Shown one piece after another: positions 11,515-22,300 of a DNA stretch of 64,000 bases. Position 1 is the first letter of the stretch. Each line of letters opens with the position of its first letter. This DNA is from Ciona intestinalis (taxonomy: Eukaryota; Chordata; Ascidiacea; Phlebobranchia; Cionidae). The stretch covers positions 798,571 to 862,570 of the forward strand of contig NC_020179.2 in assembly GCF_000224145.3 (NCBI RefSeq), given 5' to 3'. Made by a program: the position numbers and the translations under genes. The notes beneath the pieces are model-generated. The model saw only the letters and a program-made list of their open reading frames with translations. It ran no database searches and was not told the origin of the DNA.

Positions 11515-13651
11515 CTGAAATAAATAAATACAGTCGATTAGTTTTTCGGTAAAAAAAAACAAGAAAGTATAACCGAAGCCCGCGACTATAAATAGCGTTG
11601 AGTATTGTTCAAAACACGACCAGGAAATGGTGCTAACTGTATCCCATCTTACCCCACTAAACTATATATTAAAACGCCGAAACGTAATATGCAGCTATGG
11701 CTTCTCTCGTTTACATACAACGCTAGCTTACACCAAATAGCTTTTAGCTCAGTAAACTGTAACTGCCGCTTCAACGCTTCGTTAAAATTGCATGCAACGC
11801 GAACCTGACCTGAACTTGTTTCAATGCATATAAGCTTTACATTTTGCTTTGGGTAATTTAAAATTGCCTGGTCCGCATTGATAGAACATCCTATTAATAA
11901 CTCGGTTACAATAGCCGGCTATCTAGCGCACGGCGGGGGCTTATGGGTGTAACACCAAAGCGTATATTGGTCATTCATGAACGACTGAACGGCAGGCAGC
12001 TGATAGCTGTCTGAATAATCCAGCGAAATCATAACGCCGCCCGGTAATAAGCGTGCTGTTATGAAAACAATTGCCGGCACTCGTAATTATTATTGTATGT
12101 GGACGCGAAAACCAGGCCAATAATTGAAAAAAATCTGTCGTTCATTTATAATTGATTAATGTAGGTGTGGTTGTGTATTAACTGAGCGGACATCTGTTAA
12201 TGGTAACCGAGGGCAAACCAGCGTTGTTTCATGCGGTAAACGCGCCATTTTAGTTAGCTCGTTCGGGTAGTGCGTTGTCCTACAGATTCCCAAAATTTGA
12301 CATTGGCCAAACAAACGGTAAGGAGTTGGCAAAATAATATGAGGCTTTGGATACCTTCGCAGTTAGCTGTAACTACAAACAAACCTCCACCAGAGCAAAC
12401 ACACAGAGTTCCTAGCGTGCCGGATTACAATGATACAATGAAAAATATGATCCTACGTAAACAATCTCGGGTCTATTGTTTTTGGTCGCCCGTGTTTGTT
12501 TCAAATAGGCCGGAGCGTTCGTAATAGAACCCTTCGCTTTGTAACTACTGTATCTCTCGATTTTGTGTCATTTTGAGCGGAAACTGCGTTCCAACGGCGC
12601 TTAGTGGAATTGATATACGTTTGTACTACGCCGGCGATTAGTAATGTTTCATTATACACAACGTTCGACGTGCGGAAAAACTTATTACTGACTCGTGTTG
12701 GTTATAAAGTTTATTTTCACTCAATATACTTGTTCGCTATTTTAACTTTTCTCGGTGGGCAAACAACAGATAACAACAATGTAAAAAACCCGGAAGCGTA
12801 ATTTGCGGCATTGCGTATAATATCACCATACACAATATAAACAAACCAAACGCTGACATTCCTATTTAATTAGACTCGCCAAAATTCGTAAATTTAACTC
12901 AAGACTTTTGAGTGGCTTCCAGTCTTAGAACGCTCTGAACTTAAAACGTGATCGGCGCACGAGTAATGGAACCTCAGTTATCGATTATGCCATAGGCAAC
13001 TAAAAGCTAAAATGCGACAGCTTTACCGCAAGCACCAAACTGTTTTTGATCTAAACCAACACATTCGAACGCCGAGCTCGTAAATTTTAGCGCAACTGGC
13101 TTAACAGGTGGATATTATAGTCTATTTACTTTGATGAACATTCGACTGACCTGTGTTTAGTGTTTTAGATGTTCTTTCTTAAATTGCAATAACTGTTCTT
13201 CTGCCTGCCTTTTCCACACGTGTAAACGGTAATAAAACTTAATAGACGACTTGAATACCTATACTAAACTAGCAACATATTAGCTAACCTACCCTATTTA
13301 CCTAGAAAGCGAGAGAGAGCGCGCTATCCGCTACATAACTGTTCACGCTTCGCTTGCTTTTACAAATTATGCTCCACTACGATGTTAGTGTTGACTCCAA
13401 GTTCCTGGTTGTCATGGTTTCGACCACACGCGGCGCTATATCAGTTTATTATAGGTAGACGGGGACGATTTGGTTCCAAAAACGAACTCCATTTTGGAAT
13501 TCGCAATTATGTTGCGTAGCAGTCTTAAGTATTGATAAATTACAGCTTTCCAACTAATTTTTACTCCTTTGCGACTTTTTCATTCAGTAAAATAGCTTAC
13601 TTTTGAAAATATTTAAACATAAAGATTCCGTTTAACTTTAAAAGTGTATAT
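11515..13651. other. Intergenic region, no gene seen
   Basis: This lies between the doublecortin gene and the 3' end of the MFS transporter gene, both on the minus strand. It must hold the promoter of the doublecortin gene. Apart from a half MITE at 11566 I recognise only short unremarkable open frames. Confidence 0.45.
11566..11667 (+). mobile_element. Inverted-repeat MITE, right half only
   Basis: It begins within the core (AACCGAAGCCCGCGACTATA), continues through ACACGACCAGGAAATGG and ends with ATCCCATCTTACCCCACTAA. Confidence 0.75.
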
Positions 13652-13657
13652 TTTATT
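13652..13657 (-). terminator. Poly(A) signal AATAAA of the MFS gene
   Basis: AATAAA on the minus strand, about 15 bases after the stop codon of the MFS transporter gene. It is the nearest canonical signal, which would mean a very short 3' untranslated region. Confidence 0.4.
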
Positions 13658-13671
13658 ACTTTTGCATAAAT

Positions 13672-16600
13672 CTATAATTTGGAACGTTTGGAGCCAAATA
13701 TTTCAGAGTCTGGATCAGTTATATTCTCGTCTGAAGTTGTTTGAGAACTTTGAGGGAATTTATGTCGAAGCAAAAGTAATTGTGTGATTAGAAAAAAGAC
13801 GGCACCTGAAAAATGCGAAATATATTATATACAACTAGTATAGCGTTTGGTGAAATAATTAATACACTTGAATACTTTCTATGATGTATATGACTGTGTC
13901 TGTGGGGTAAGATGGATTACCGTTTGCACATATTTCCTAATCGTGTGTTTCAATTAACAACGCTCTTTTAACAGTTGTAGGGATACGGTTATTTAATTCT
14001 TTAAGTATTATTGTTTACTACCTAATGGGGCGATAAAAGATTATTAAAAATGTCCCATCTTACCCCACCTTACTATAACTTACCGGCAAGGTAAAATCCC
14101 GGGTACACAATGTACAAAGCTTCGCGAAACCCTATTTGGTCGATAATTGGAGGTACAATTAGGGGAGCGTTCCCACCGACGTTGTTTATGATGAAGATAA
14201 ACATTGAGATTGCGGTCGCTCGAGATTTGGATGGGAAAAATTCAACTAGTACAGTAAACAGAACCCCGAACCACATCTCGGCTGAAAATATTAAAATAAA
14301 ATGAATGAATATTGCGTGCACATGTTCTAGCCTACTAACAACGTTCCTTAAAAAATCGGCCAAAAATACTCGCCTACAAAGTTACATACATGGTAACTCG
14401 TAAGCGGGCGTATGAAACACAACACCCGTGTGTTATAACGACCGTCGTTGCCGTCACTCGATGTAAAAATGTCACATCTTCATTCAAATATCCAGATCGT
14501 GTTTTAAACAATTAACAACGGTCTCTGAAATAAAAAGATGTCCTATCTTCCCTCACTCTACTATATATCTAGATATTCACAAATGTTAAACCGTAATTAT
14601 AAATGTTCGCCTTACCAAATAAATAAGCACATAAAAGGCATATGAATGCATACGGGGGTGGAAAGAACAAAGTCCCGGCCGCCAGCGGAGCCGCGATAGT
14701 TTGACTCGCAACTAGAACCCATAATCGAGCACGAACGCCTGTTAAAACGTAAGTTATAGTAGTGTCATATAGTACTGGATGTGGGATAAGATGGATACCG
14801 CTAGCACATAATATCCCATATTTTCTAACATTTTTTTTAAACGTGAGAATGTGGTTATACAATTCTGTAAGTATTCTTTCTTTCCTACCAAATGGGACGA
14901 CATAAAAAATAAAAACATTAACCAATATATACCAGCCTACTATAAACTGGATCAAGTAAATTCTTACAAAAAAGTTTTGAACAAGACTGTTTAACTCTTA
15001 ATTCTTAACTCCAGTTATGTATCTGCTTAAAAAACAAAAAATACACAATATTATACTGCTGGAAAGTTGCATACCGTATCTCGAAGCAAGTACATCAGAC
15101 AGAATTCCTCCTGTTACAATCCCTACAGTTCCTCCAATTATAGAAGTAAGAGACATAGCCAACCCGACCTCGGTACCCGGGTAATATTGGTCGAAATATA
15201 ACTGAGAGTTGTACGACCAGCAGAAACTAGCTGAAAAATACGACAATTAGCAATGTTTCAAGTAACCGGACAACTTATATTTTAATTCATTGGCGTGCCT
15301 CGTCGTAGAAGCCCATTTGTCTTCCACAACATTTCACAAATTTTAGTCTAAAATGAATAACATTTAGCGAGTTAAGAACTATAGAAACTTTCAAAATTCG
15401 GTGACGTTTTGTATGAGAGTTCTAATGCATTGTCGCACGGCCGATATTTTACTCCAGCGTATTTTTAGGCGTTTCTCATAGGCTGTTTCGATTTTTGAAA
15501 CTTTTAGTGGTACCTTTAGATGATTACTCAGCATTTTTTACTGCATACAAATACTGGTATTTGGTTTGTATACCAGCCTTTCAGGAGACAATGGTTTAAT
15601 AAATGTGACGAGAAAATATAATGAAAATGTGTCCCATCTTTACCCACTCCACTATACATACCTGAATGACGAAAACACGCTCCAACCAACAACATGAGTA
15701 TGACAGGAGAGGTAGCAAATATCTTTATCGTTTCCCATATTCGTTTACCAATCGAGATTTCACCTGCTACAATAAAAATGCAAGAAATTTGTGCATATAG
15801 TACTGTTAGGTTAGAAGTGACACCGTTAGCATGCATTTCCTGATCTTGTTTTGAACAATCAATTCTTATAAAGTCGCGGGGCTACAGCAATAGTTATAAT
15901 AAAATATTTTTGTTTGCTACCAAATGAGACGAGAAAAGAAAACGAAAAACTGTCCTATCCTACCCCACCCTACTTTGCGTCAATATATTACAGAACATAT
16001 TTATAAAAAGCAAAACCTCTTTTTTCAATTTCAGTTTCATTAAGTCTGCGTTGTGGTTCTCTTACAGTTGCGTATAGAACGACAGCCATGATCATTCCTG
16101 GCCCACCAGCAAAAAAATAACACCAACGCCAACTCTGAATAGAAAAACAAAACATGAAACATAACATCGCATTAATTTATTTATGTGTTTGTGCAATTGT
16201 TTTAGACCAGTGGCCACCATAATGGGTTGTCCGATGTTTCATTCAAATAAACCAATACGATTACAAATTTACTTTAATATTGAGCAACTGACAGGAGTTG
16301 TATGATGCCCAAAATATCACGGTATTAGCTATTCAAATATACGTCATATTAATAAGTTATGACGAAGTGAGGGTCGAATTAAAAAATATCTTACGTTCAA
16401 ATACAAATTTTCGTGCATTACGTTGTGTTATAAACTTAAAACCATTTTAAATTTACCATCCCAAGGATATTGGCATCTGTGAGATAATTTCCAATAGCGA
16501 AGGCCAGCCCGTACCCAAAGTAAATTCCCCAGTTAAAAAAACTCATAGCTGACCCTCTAACCCGAGGTTCGAATAAGTCCACAACAATACTTGATGTCAA

Positions 16601-18207
16601 AGGCGTGCATGCTGACTCACTAAAGTACAAAGAGCAATATTTACGATCGGTTTACGAGTTTTGTTAAACCAAAAATGCTCATGTATGATGTTAACATTAT
16701 ATACCGTCGAATACCGATGCCGTAGCACATAGTGGTAGGCGTGACTGGCCCTAACCCAGAGGTTATGGGTTTAAGGCTCGTCCCTGGTACTGCTGTGGGC
16801 GTTTGGTCTTAGACAAGACACATAATAGAAATTACTCCAACCACGAATGGTCTGTCCAACTGGTAAGCATGATAACTCGTAAAGGTGGCTGTACACAGTA
16901 TCCGGAATTCGTCCGTTTAGTTTGTTTTGTCCGGATTTCGCTGCCGCATGCGGAACTCGGTAATGGGTTTGCATACGACTTCGCAAGAGAATTCGCATGC
17001 AGGATACTGTGTACAGCCACTTTAAGCATGTAGGCACGAGATGTATAAAACAGAACACCCGTGTTATAACGAGTTTCGTTTTCCGGCCACGCGAAGATAA
17101 AGCAAGTTACATTCATTCTACATACCCTGCTCCAAAGCCGAACCGTAATAAAGCCAGAAGCCAATATACGTCAGCGAAACCGCTAGAAAGTGTCATTACG
17201 GAGTAGAACATAACGTTCACGGAGAGAATTTGAATCCTATAAATGTACATTGGTTATATTATAACACGGGTACACTGCAGTAAAAGTAGGGCGGGGTAAG
17301 ATGGAACATGTTTTCATTCTATTTTTTCGTCCCATTATTTCTCGGACAAAAAAATATTTCCAGAATTATATAATCGTAGCCCCGCCACTCAAAAAGAGCA
17401 TTGTTAGTTTCTTAAAACACGATCAGGAAATTTGGGTTTAGGTGCTAACAGTATCCCATCTTACCCCACAGTACTATATAGCCTCAACAACACCTGTTGT
17501 ATCTGTCTCCTAGTATTCCATTAACGAGTCCCATAACAGTAAATATTGCGATAAAAACTGGTCCGGCCAACACTTGATATTCGATACCTTGGCCAGTATA
17601 ATTCCACTCGCAATATCTTGTCCCATTTTGAGTAATATTTCCACACCTGGAGACAAAAAAACGAATTTCGAAATTTTACAAACTTTATACAACATATAGT
17701 AGGGTGGGGTAAGATGGAACATGTTTTAGTTCTCGTTTATCGTCCCATTTGGTGGTAAACAAAGAATAATTACATAATTATATAATCTTATCCTCACGAC
17801 ACTAAAACAGCGTTGGTAATTATTAAAACACGATTAGGAAATATGGGATTTAGATGCTACCGGTGTCCCATCTTACTCCACATTACTATTTGTATTTTAA
17901 TATGGCAAAGAAAAATAACTAAAACAGCGAAAAGAAGGGAATTAGCATCAAAACGACGGCTGTTAAAACTGCTTAAACATACATACCAAGTCGAGTTTTT
18001 AATTTCCGCGCATCTAACAGCAGCCGACGTTTCGACCATTACGTCATACGTCACGCAGCCTACGTCACCAAAATGAACGTCTTGCGCCATTTCTCGTGAC
18101 GTCACACCGATCAGGAAATGTCCTAGCTCTCCGAAGCCATAACATAACATTAGTATCAATGTACAATACCAATGGTAAAGTGGTGCGCCTTGGAATGTCT
18201 TAACCAT
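13672..18207 (-). CDS. MFS transporter, spinster/SLC63-like, complete
   Basis: Ten minus-strand exons chain in phase to 492 residues: 18207-17987, 17646-17494, 17236-17126, 16619-16457, 16134-16017, 15763-15662, 15230-15075, 14738-14616, 14281-14084, 13805-13672 (TAG stop). All junctions are GT-AG. The protein has about 12 hydrophobic segments. TM1 (about 13-35) is followed by an extracellular loop with N-glycosylation sites (NIT at 77, NGT, NYT). The MFS cytoplasmic motif GDRYNR sits at about 120-125. A spinster-like stretch, RFGFGAGESA then VRGSAMSFFNWGIYFGYG, covers about 155-197, and VREPQRR follows TM6 near 240. Spinster-group proteins export lipids or related solutes by a proton- or sodium-linked cycle; the substrate here is unknown. 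The start is the first Met before TM1; the exon continues to an acceptor at 18224, so a further 5' exon is possible. Seven of nine introns carry the same MITE. Confidence 0.9.
13900..14077 (-). mobile_element. Inverted-repeat MITE touching a splice donor
   Basis: Full-length copy in the last intron of the MFS gene (left GTGGGGTAAGATGGATTACC, right CTTACCCCACCTTACTATA). Its right end is immediately followed by the six-base donor of the preceding exon (14078-14083). Confidence 0.85.
14389..14466 (+). mobile_element. SINE tail fragment
   Basis: TGGTAACTCGTAAGCGGGCG, then ATGAAACACAACACCCGTG, 5'-truncated, in an intron of the MFS gene. Confidence 0.65.
14469..14567 (-). mobile_element. Inverted-repeat MITE, internally deleted
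   Basis: Both ends are present (TCACATCTTCATTCAAATATCC and TCTTCCCTCACTCTACTATA) around ACAATTAACAACGGTCTC; the middle is missing. Same intron as the SINE tail at 14389. Confidence 0.7.
14772..14943 (-). mobile_element. Inverted-repeat MITE, minus orientation
   Basis: GTGGGATAAGATGGATACC start, core CTACCAAATGGGACGAC, worn right end CCAGCCTACTATA. In the intron between exons 7 and 8 of the MFS gene. Confidence 0.75.
15609..15656 (-). mobile_element. Inverted-repeat MITE, terminal fragment at a splice donor
   Basis: Only the outer part remains: GACGAGAAAATATAATG, then TGTCCCATCTTTACCCACTC and CACTATA. The end runs straight into the ACATAC (GTATGT on the minus strand) donor of exon 6 of the MFS gene. 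Confidence 0.7.
15798..15976 (-). mobile_element. Inverted-repeat MITE filling most of an intron
   Basis: Left end TAGTACTGTTAGGTTAGAAG, core GCTACCAAATGAGACGAG, right end CCTACCCCACCCTAC. The host intron (15764-16016) would be only about 74 bases without it. Confidence 0.8.
16718..17119 (+). mobile_element. tRNA-derived composite SINE, full length, interrupted
   Basis: The head has box-A-like TAGCACATAGTGGTAGGC and box-B-like GGGTTTAAGGCTCG. A middle part follows, then the tail GATAACTCG ... GTATAAAACAGAACACCCG ... GGCCACGCGAAGATAA and ACATTCATTC. A 140-base element interrupts the tail at 16883-17022. The 3' end lies directly against the splice donor of exon 3 of the MFS gene (17120-17125). 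The layout fits the composite tRNA SINE described for Ciona, by recollection only. Confidence 0.75.
16883..17022. mobile_element. 140-bp MITE with TAA target duplication
   Basis: Terminal inverted repeats of 21 bases differ at one position and share GTGGCTGTACACAGTATCC. The element is flanked by TAA at 16880-16882 and 17023-17025. Other SINE copies here have a single CTCGTAAGC at this point, which gives the empty site. A 3-base TWA duplication is typical of PIF/Harbinger elements. There is no coding capacity. Confidence 0.85.
17287..17476 (+). mobile_element. Inverted-repeat MITE, full length
   Basis: GTAGGGCGGGGTAAGATGGA start, core CGTAGCCCCGCCACTC, end TATCCCATCTTACCCCACAG. It fills most of the intron 17237-17493 of the MFS gene. 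Confidence 0.85.
17697..17888 (+). mobile_element. Inverted-repeat MITE, full length
   Basis: TAGTAGGGTGGGGTAAGATG start, core CGTCCCATTTGGTGGTAAAC, end GTGTCCCATCTTACTCCACA. First intron of the MFS gene. Confidence 0.85.
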
Positions 18208-18393
18208 TGCTATTTCTGATTGATCTGCGAAAAAAATAATAAACTTGGTTAAAAAACTCGACCTTGGCATACGTGATACAACATATTTTTATTTATCCCC
18301 TGAAATACGAAAATCAAATTGATCAAAACAACAAAGAGAAGAGGAGAGAATTAGCAGCGAATCAACAGTCGTTAAAACACAAGTGAAAACTAC

Positions 18394-18510
18394 CAAAGTA
18401 AAAATATCAAATAAAAGCGTGACGGCAAAACCCGCAATACAGTTAAAAAATCCGATCAAAACTACTATAAGTTCGTCTCTGTACATTGCAACAGTACAAT
18501 TCCAGTATGG
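18394..18510 (-). pseudogene. Orphan exon-like membrane segment, possible SLC6 relic
   Basis: Between a CAAATACAG acceptor and a G|GTAGTT donor there are 39 codons in phase 0 at both ends. The peptide has PYWNC, MYRDELIVV and CIAGFAV. This order resembles the TM7 region of SLC6 neurotransmitter-type transporters (N-N-CYRD ... AGFAVFS), though several usual residues differ. Its phase does not join the MFS exon at 18224, and no neighbouring SLC6 exon is visible. It could also be a chance ORF or an unrelated 5' exon. Confidence 0.25.
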
Positions 18511-19216
18511 CTGTATTTGTGCCAAGCCATGCGTATTAATTTGTTTATTAAGCATAAATGCATTATGTCACTTACTAAATCAATATTTGACACTTGTGCA
18601 AACATAAATGTGGACACAACAGACAACAGAAACACGTATTCGGTATTTTTTTATTGATAATTTAACCAGTTAATCTAAAATCCCTATATTCTGTTGACAT
18701 TTTATACCCCAAGCGATCACTATACCATGATTGTACTAATTTACACAAAGGGTTACAATCTTTATCTACTGTAATGACACTCTAGTTACCAATTCAATAA
18801 CTAGAGTAACTTAATACTGGATATTTTGGCTTTATTTCAAGGGACGCGGAAATGGTATCTTTCCTATTGTCTCAATTAACTAAGAATAGGTTGTTTAATG
18901 TGAAAACGTCAGTATAGTTTTGATGGAGCTTTGTGTCTGCTAAAGTAGTGTTGTACCAGATTAACTTTGAGTTTGGGCCTGATTTAATGCAGATAATGTC
19001 AGAAAACCAATATGATAGAATCAACCAAAAAAACTAAAAGCCAGCTGTTTTTATGGTACAACTATATACAAGAAAAGGCGAATATCTTCTAAAGTATACA
19101 TTTTTTTCACAAAGAATATAAAATACGGGGCGTATGCTGACTATATGTTTTGCCACCAAAGCAGTTTTAGGTTTTTTTCTTAGTTTAAATAATATAGAAT
19201 TTGATCACTATAGTCG

Positions 19217-19224
19217 TATAAAAG
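19217..19224 (+). promoter_or_regulatory. TATA box upstream of the giant coiled-coil gene
   Basis: TATAAAAG followed by GCGCC, 126 bases before the ATG at 19350. That spacing would allow a transcription start near 19250 and a short 5' untranslated region. Confidence 0.5.
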
Positions 19225-19349
19225 GCGCCAGTTAGTACAATACGTTAACTTCTAGATTTTACATTCGATTCATTATATATTCGTTATTGTCGTAAACAGG
19301 AATTATATACAGCTTGTAATTTTTACATCAAAGCGTTGTTTTCACAACG

Positions 19350-22300
19350 ATGGCTGACTATAAGCCTAGCGTTGGAAGCCCAAGCAGCACCAGTACGAGT
19401 GAAAACAACGACACCACGCTTGTTAACATAAGGTGCGATGATGAAACGACATGGTATGTCGAAGGGACAAACAAACAAATAAATAACCCAGAAGGTGGTC
19501 AGGGAAAAGACGTCGGTGCTACTTCAGACACAAGGACATACGTTTTAAAACCAAAGGCGACTTATGCTGTACCGTCGTTTTTACGGGAAACAACCGAAAA
19601 ACAAGCAGAGGTAAGAACACCTTATACAATGTAGTGTTTTAAGTTTTAACTTATAAAAGATATATCTACTTTTGCTAAGAACGATACCAAATATAATAAG
19701 GTTAGAGAGAGTTTTTAAAAGAGAAATCAAAAATTATAATATTTTAAATATTATACTTTGTTGCAGCCAAATCGTATGTTTAATAATTTGTCTTTAAACA
19801 ATTTACAAATCGTTTGTGCAATATACTTTCATTACTACCCAAATTGGCCGATAAAAGAGAATGAAAAGGAGCCCCATCTTACCCCATCCCAATATATATA
19901 ACGTATATATGACCTGTTTTTTCACAGTCTGAGGAAGATGGTACAAGCGACGATGCTTCCTCCATACATGATGAAGATGTTTTAAGCGACCATCTTCCCC
20001 CGGATGACTTCGGTTCAACCTCCACAGCATTGTTCATCCCAATCAAAACTCCTCCGCTAGAAGAAGGTAAAATATATAAAACGAAAAAAAAATATATTCT
20101 TGTTTTTTTTAAAATTGTTTATGGTACTGTAACATAGTAACAAGTGTTAGTAAAAATATATCCAACATGTTTTATTCGTATTTCGAACAATTAACAACAC
20201 TGTTTCTAGTTGTGAAAATCGGTTATATAATTCTGCAACATTCTTTGTTTACTACCCAGTGTGACGATAAATGAGAATAAAAACATAGCCCTGTTTTGAA
20301 AGCAGCGAAATGTTTTTTTTTAAAATTTGGTTTGAAACTGTGTTTAGACATTGAAGTAAAAACTCCGAAAGAAAGAAAACGTCGACGAAATTGGTCTACA
20401 GGTCCATTTATTCCTGTGCGGATAGGTGGCAGCAACGAGTCAAAAATGTCGGTACGTATATTTTCCATTGCATTAATTTTTATATAGTTTTAACGTACTG
20501 TAACTTCAATGGTGCATTATATTTACAGTTACCACTGACTGTATTCAAATCGCATTTGAGAAAACACTCGTCGACTGGGGATTTGAGCCAGATTGGCAAA
20601 GAGGTAATTATACGTGTAACATCATGTTTTTATGTGACTATATGTCATGTTATATCTTGTGTGTTGTAGACTACATCACCCAGACGAAGAGTTCTTCCGG
20701 ATTTGCGTCTTTGTCGGGTGAGCAGTAAGGTTTACAATGGTGTGAACCACAGTCATTATTACCTATGGTTGGGCTTATCGAAACTGGTCATGTAGTGCTA
20801 TTTTGTAACTATGTAATGGATTTTGCTATTCTTGGCAGAACTTATTTCTTTCGCTATTAAGATTGCGTTTTGGCCAAAACGTCTGTATTGCTGAAGTCCG
20901 CAGTCCTAAAATCTTATTGTATTTAAGAATCATGTAGAATAGTAGAGTGGGGGGAAATGGGACATGTAGTACATAATATCTAAACATCTGTATCCTGTTT
21001 TAAACAATTAACAACAGTCTGTGGGAGTCGTGAGGATACGTATAATTCATTAAATGTTCTTTGTTTACTACCAAAGTGTCGAGAAAATAGAATTGAAACG
21101 GTTTCCCATCTTTCCTAGCCTGCTATAATTTTAAAAATCTGGCACTACAATCATGCCTCTCAGTTATGAAGTATGTGTTTGTACAGCGCAATTCAAACGA
21201 GGGCAGAGAAAATATTCCCCATGATTCATCAGAATCGATTCGGATTCCGAACACTCCCGAAGATCGCCGAACATTAGAAGCGCAGTTTAAGCTGTTGTAC
21301 CGAGAAAACATGCAGCTTGATCGTGCTTATGGCGAATTACAGGTGATTTATGATCGAAATAGGAGCAAAACATGCTGTACGTAAAACAAACCACTCGTGA
21401 AACAAATACCCCGTATCCTATATCACTGGTATTTATCTAACAGAACAGTCCGACGTTTTAAGAGTGCTGGTATTTGTAAACTTAACTGAATGAGTCATAC
21501 ATTGCGTGTATTTTTCTTGTTGGTATATGCTGAATCACTGAGATATATCGATTGAAAGAAGTGTCCATGCCGCGAGCACGTGGCTCGTTTGTGGGTGTGC
21601 GTACAGCGTACATTCCCTTCGAACGGAAATACGCTTTATACACAGCCTAACGTTAAGAATCCACACACATAAGCATTACTGAACGAACTAAACTTACCTT
21701 TGACTTGTACTGCAGGACAAAGTTCGTTCAGAAAGTCCTCAAATTCTGTCAAACAAGTTTCTTAGTCCACGCGACTTAGACTGGCAAAGCGAACAAAAGA
21801 AGTTGAAACGCGAAGTAAGCGAGTTACACAAGAAAGTAAGTAAATTGCTCTCAGCGCTCTGTCTAGTTTCTTGCTGAAACAACAGTCTAGTATTGACCTC
21901 TGCCTAAAATGTAACCTCAAAACACAATGTCTCATTCAAACTCTCAATCAAACAAAGCTATGCCCTGAAGCGGTTTCTACTGTGTCTTACTAAAGAACTG
22001 GCTAAACTAAACTGGATACGCTTCAACAGTTATCCATTCTTTCATAATATAAGCTCGCATATACTGCCTCTGCTAATTAGACTACGCGACCCGCATCTGA
22101 TTTCCATTTCCCTTCCGGATATACTGCATATGCATGAGGCCACATTCTCATACAGATAACGTTGCTACAATCGCGTAAAGACGAAGGCGATAACAGTGAA
22201 GGGAGTGTATCGCCATGTAGCGAGAAAACTGAAACGGCATGGAGAGAAAAACTGGGCTGTCTGCAAAGCGTTAAGGTATATTTACAAACAACTATCTTGT

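Larger units (their letters stand above)
18208..19349. promoter_or_regulatory. Divergent intergenic region between MFS and giant gene
   Basis: About 1.1 kb lies between the start codons of two genes read in opposite directions, so both promoters should be here. A TATA box for the plus-strand gene is listed separately. An exon-like minus-strand segment (18394-18510) also lies here and is described apart. Confidence 0.5.
19350..22275 (+). other. Giant gene exons 1-8: acidic head, first coiled coil
   Basis: Exons: 19350-19610, 19928-20066, 20348-20451, 20529-20603, 20670-20717, 21187-21342, 21716-21835, 22156-22275. Exon 1 is Ser/Thr/Asn-rich with no signal peptide. Exon 2 is strongly acidic (SEEDGTSDDASS). 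Exon 3 holds a basic patch (PKERKRRRN). Coiled-coil character begins in exon 6 (TLEAQFKLLYRENMQLD). Confidence 0.75.
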
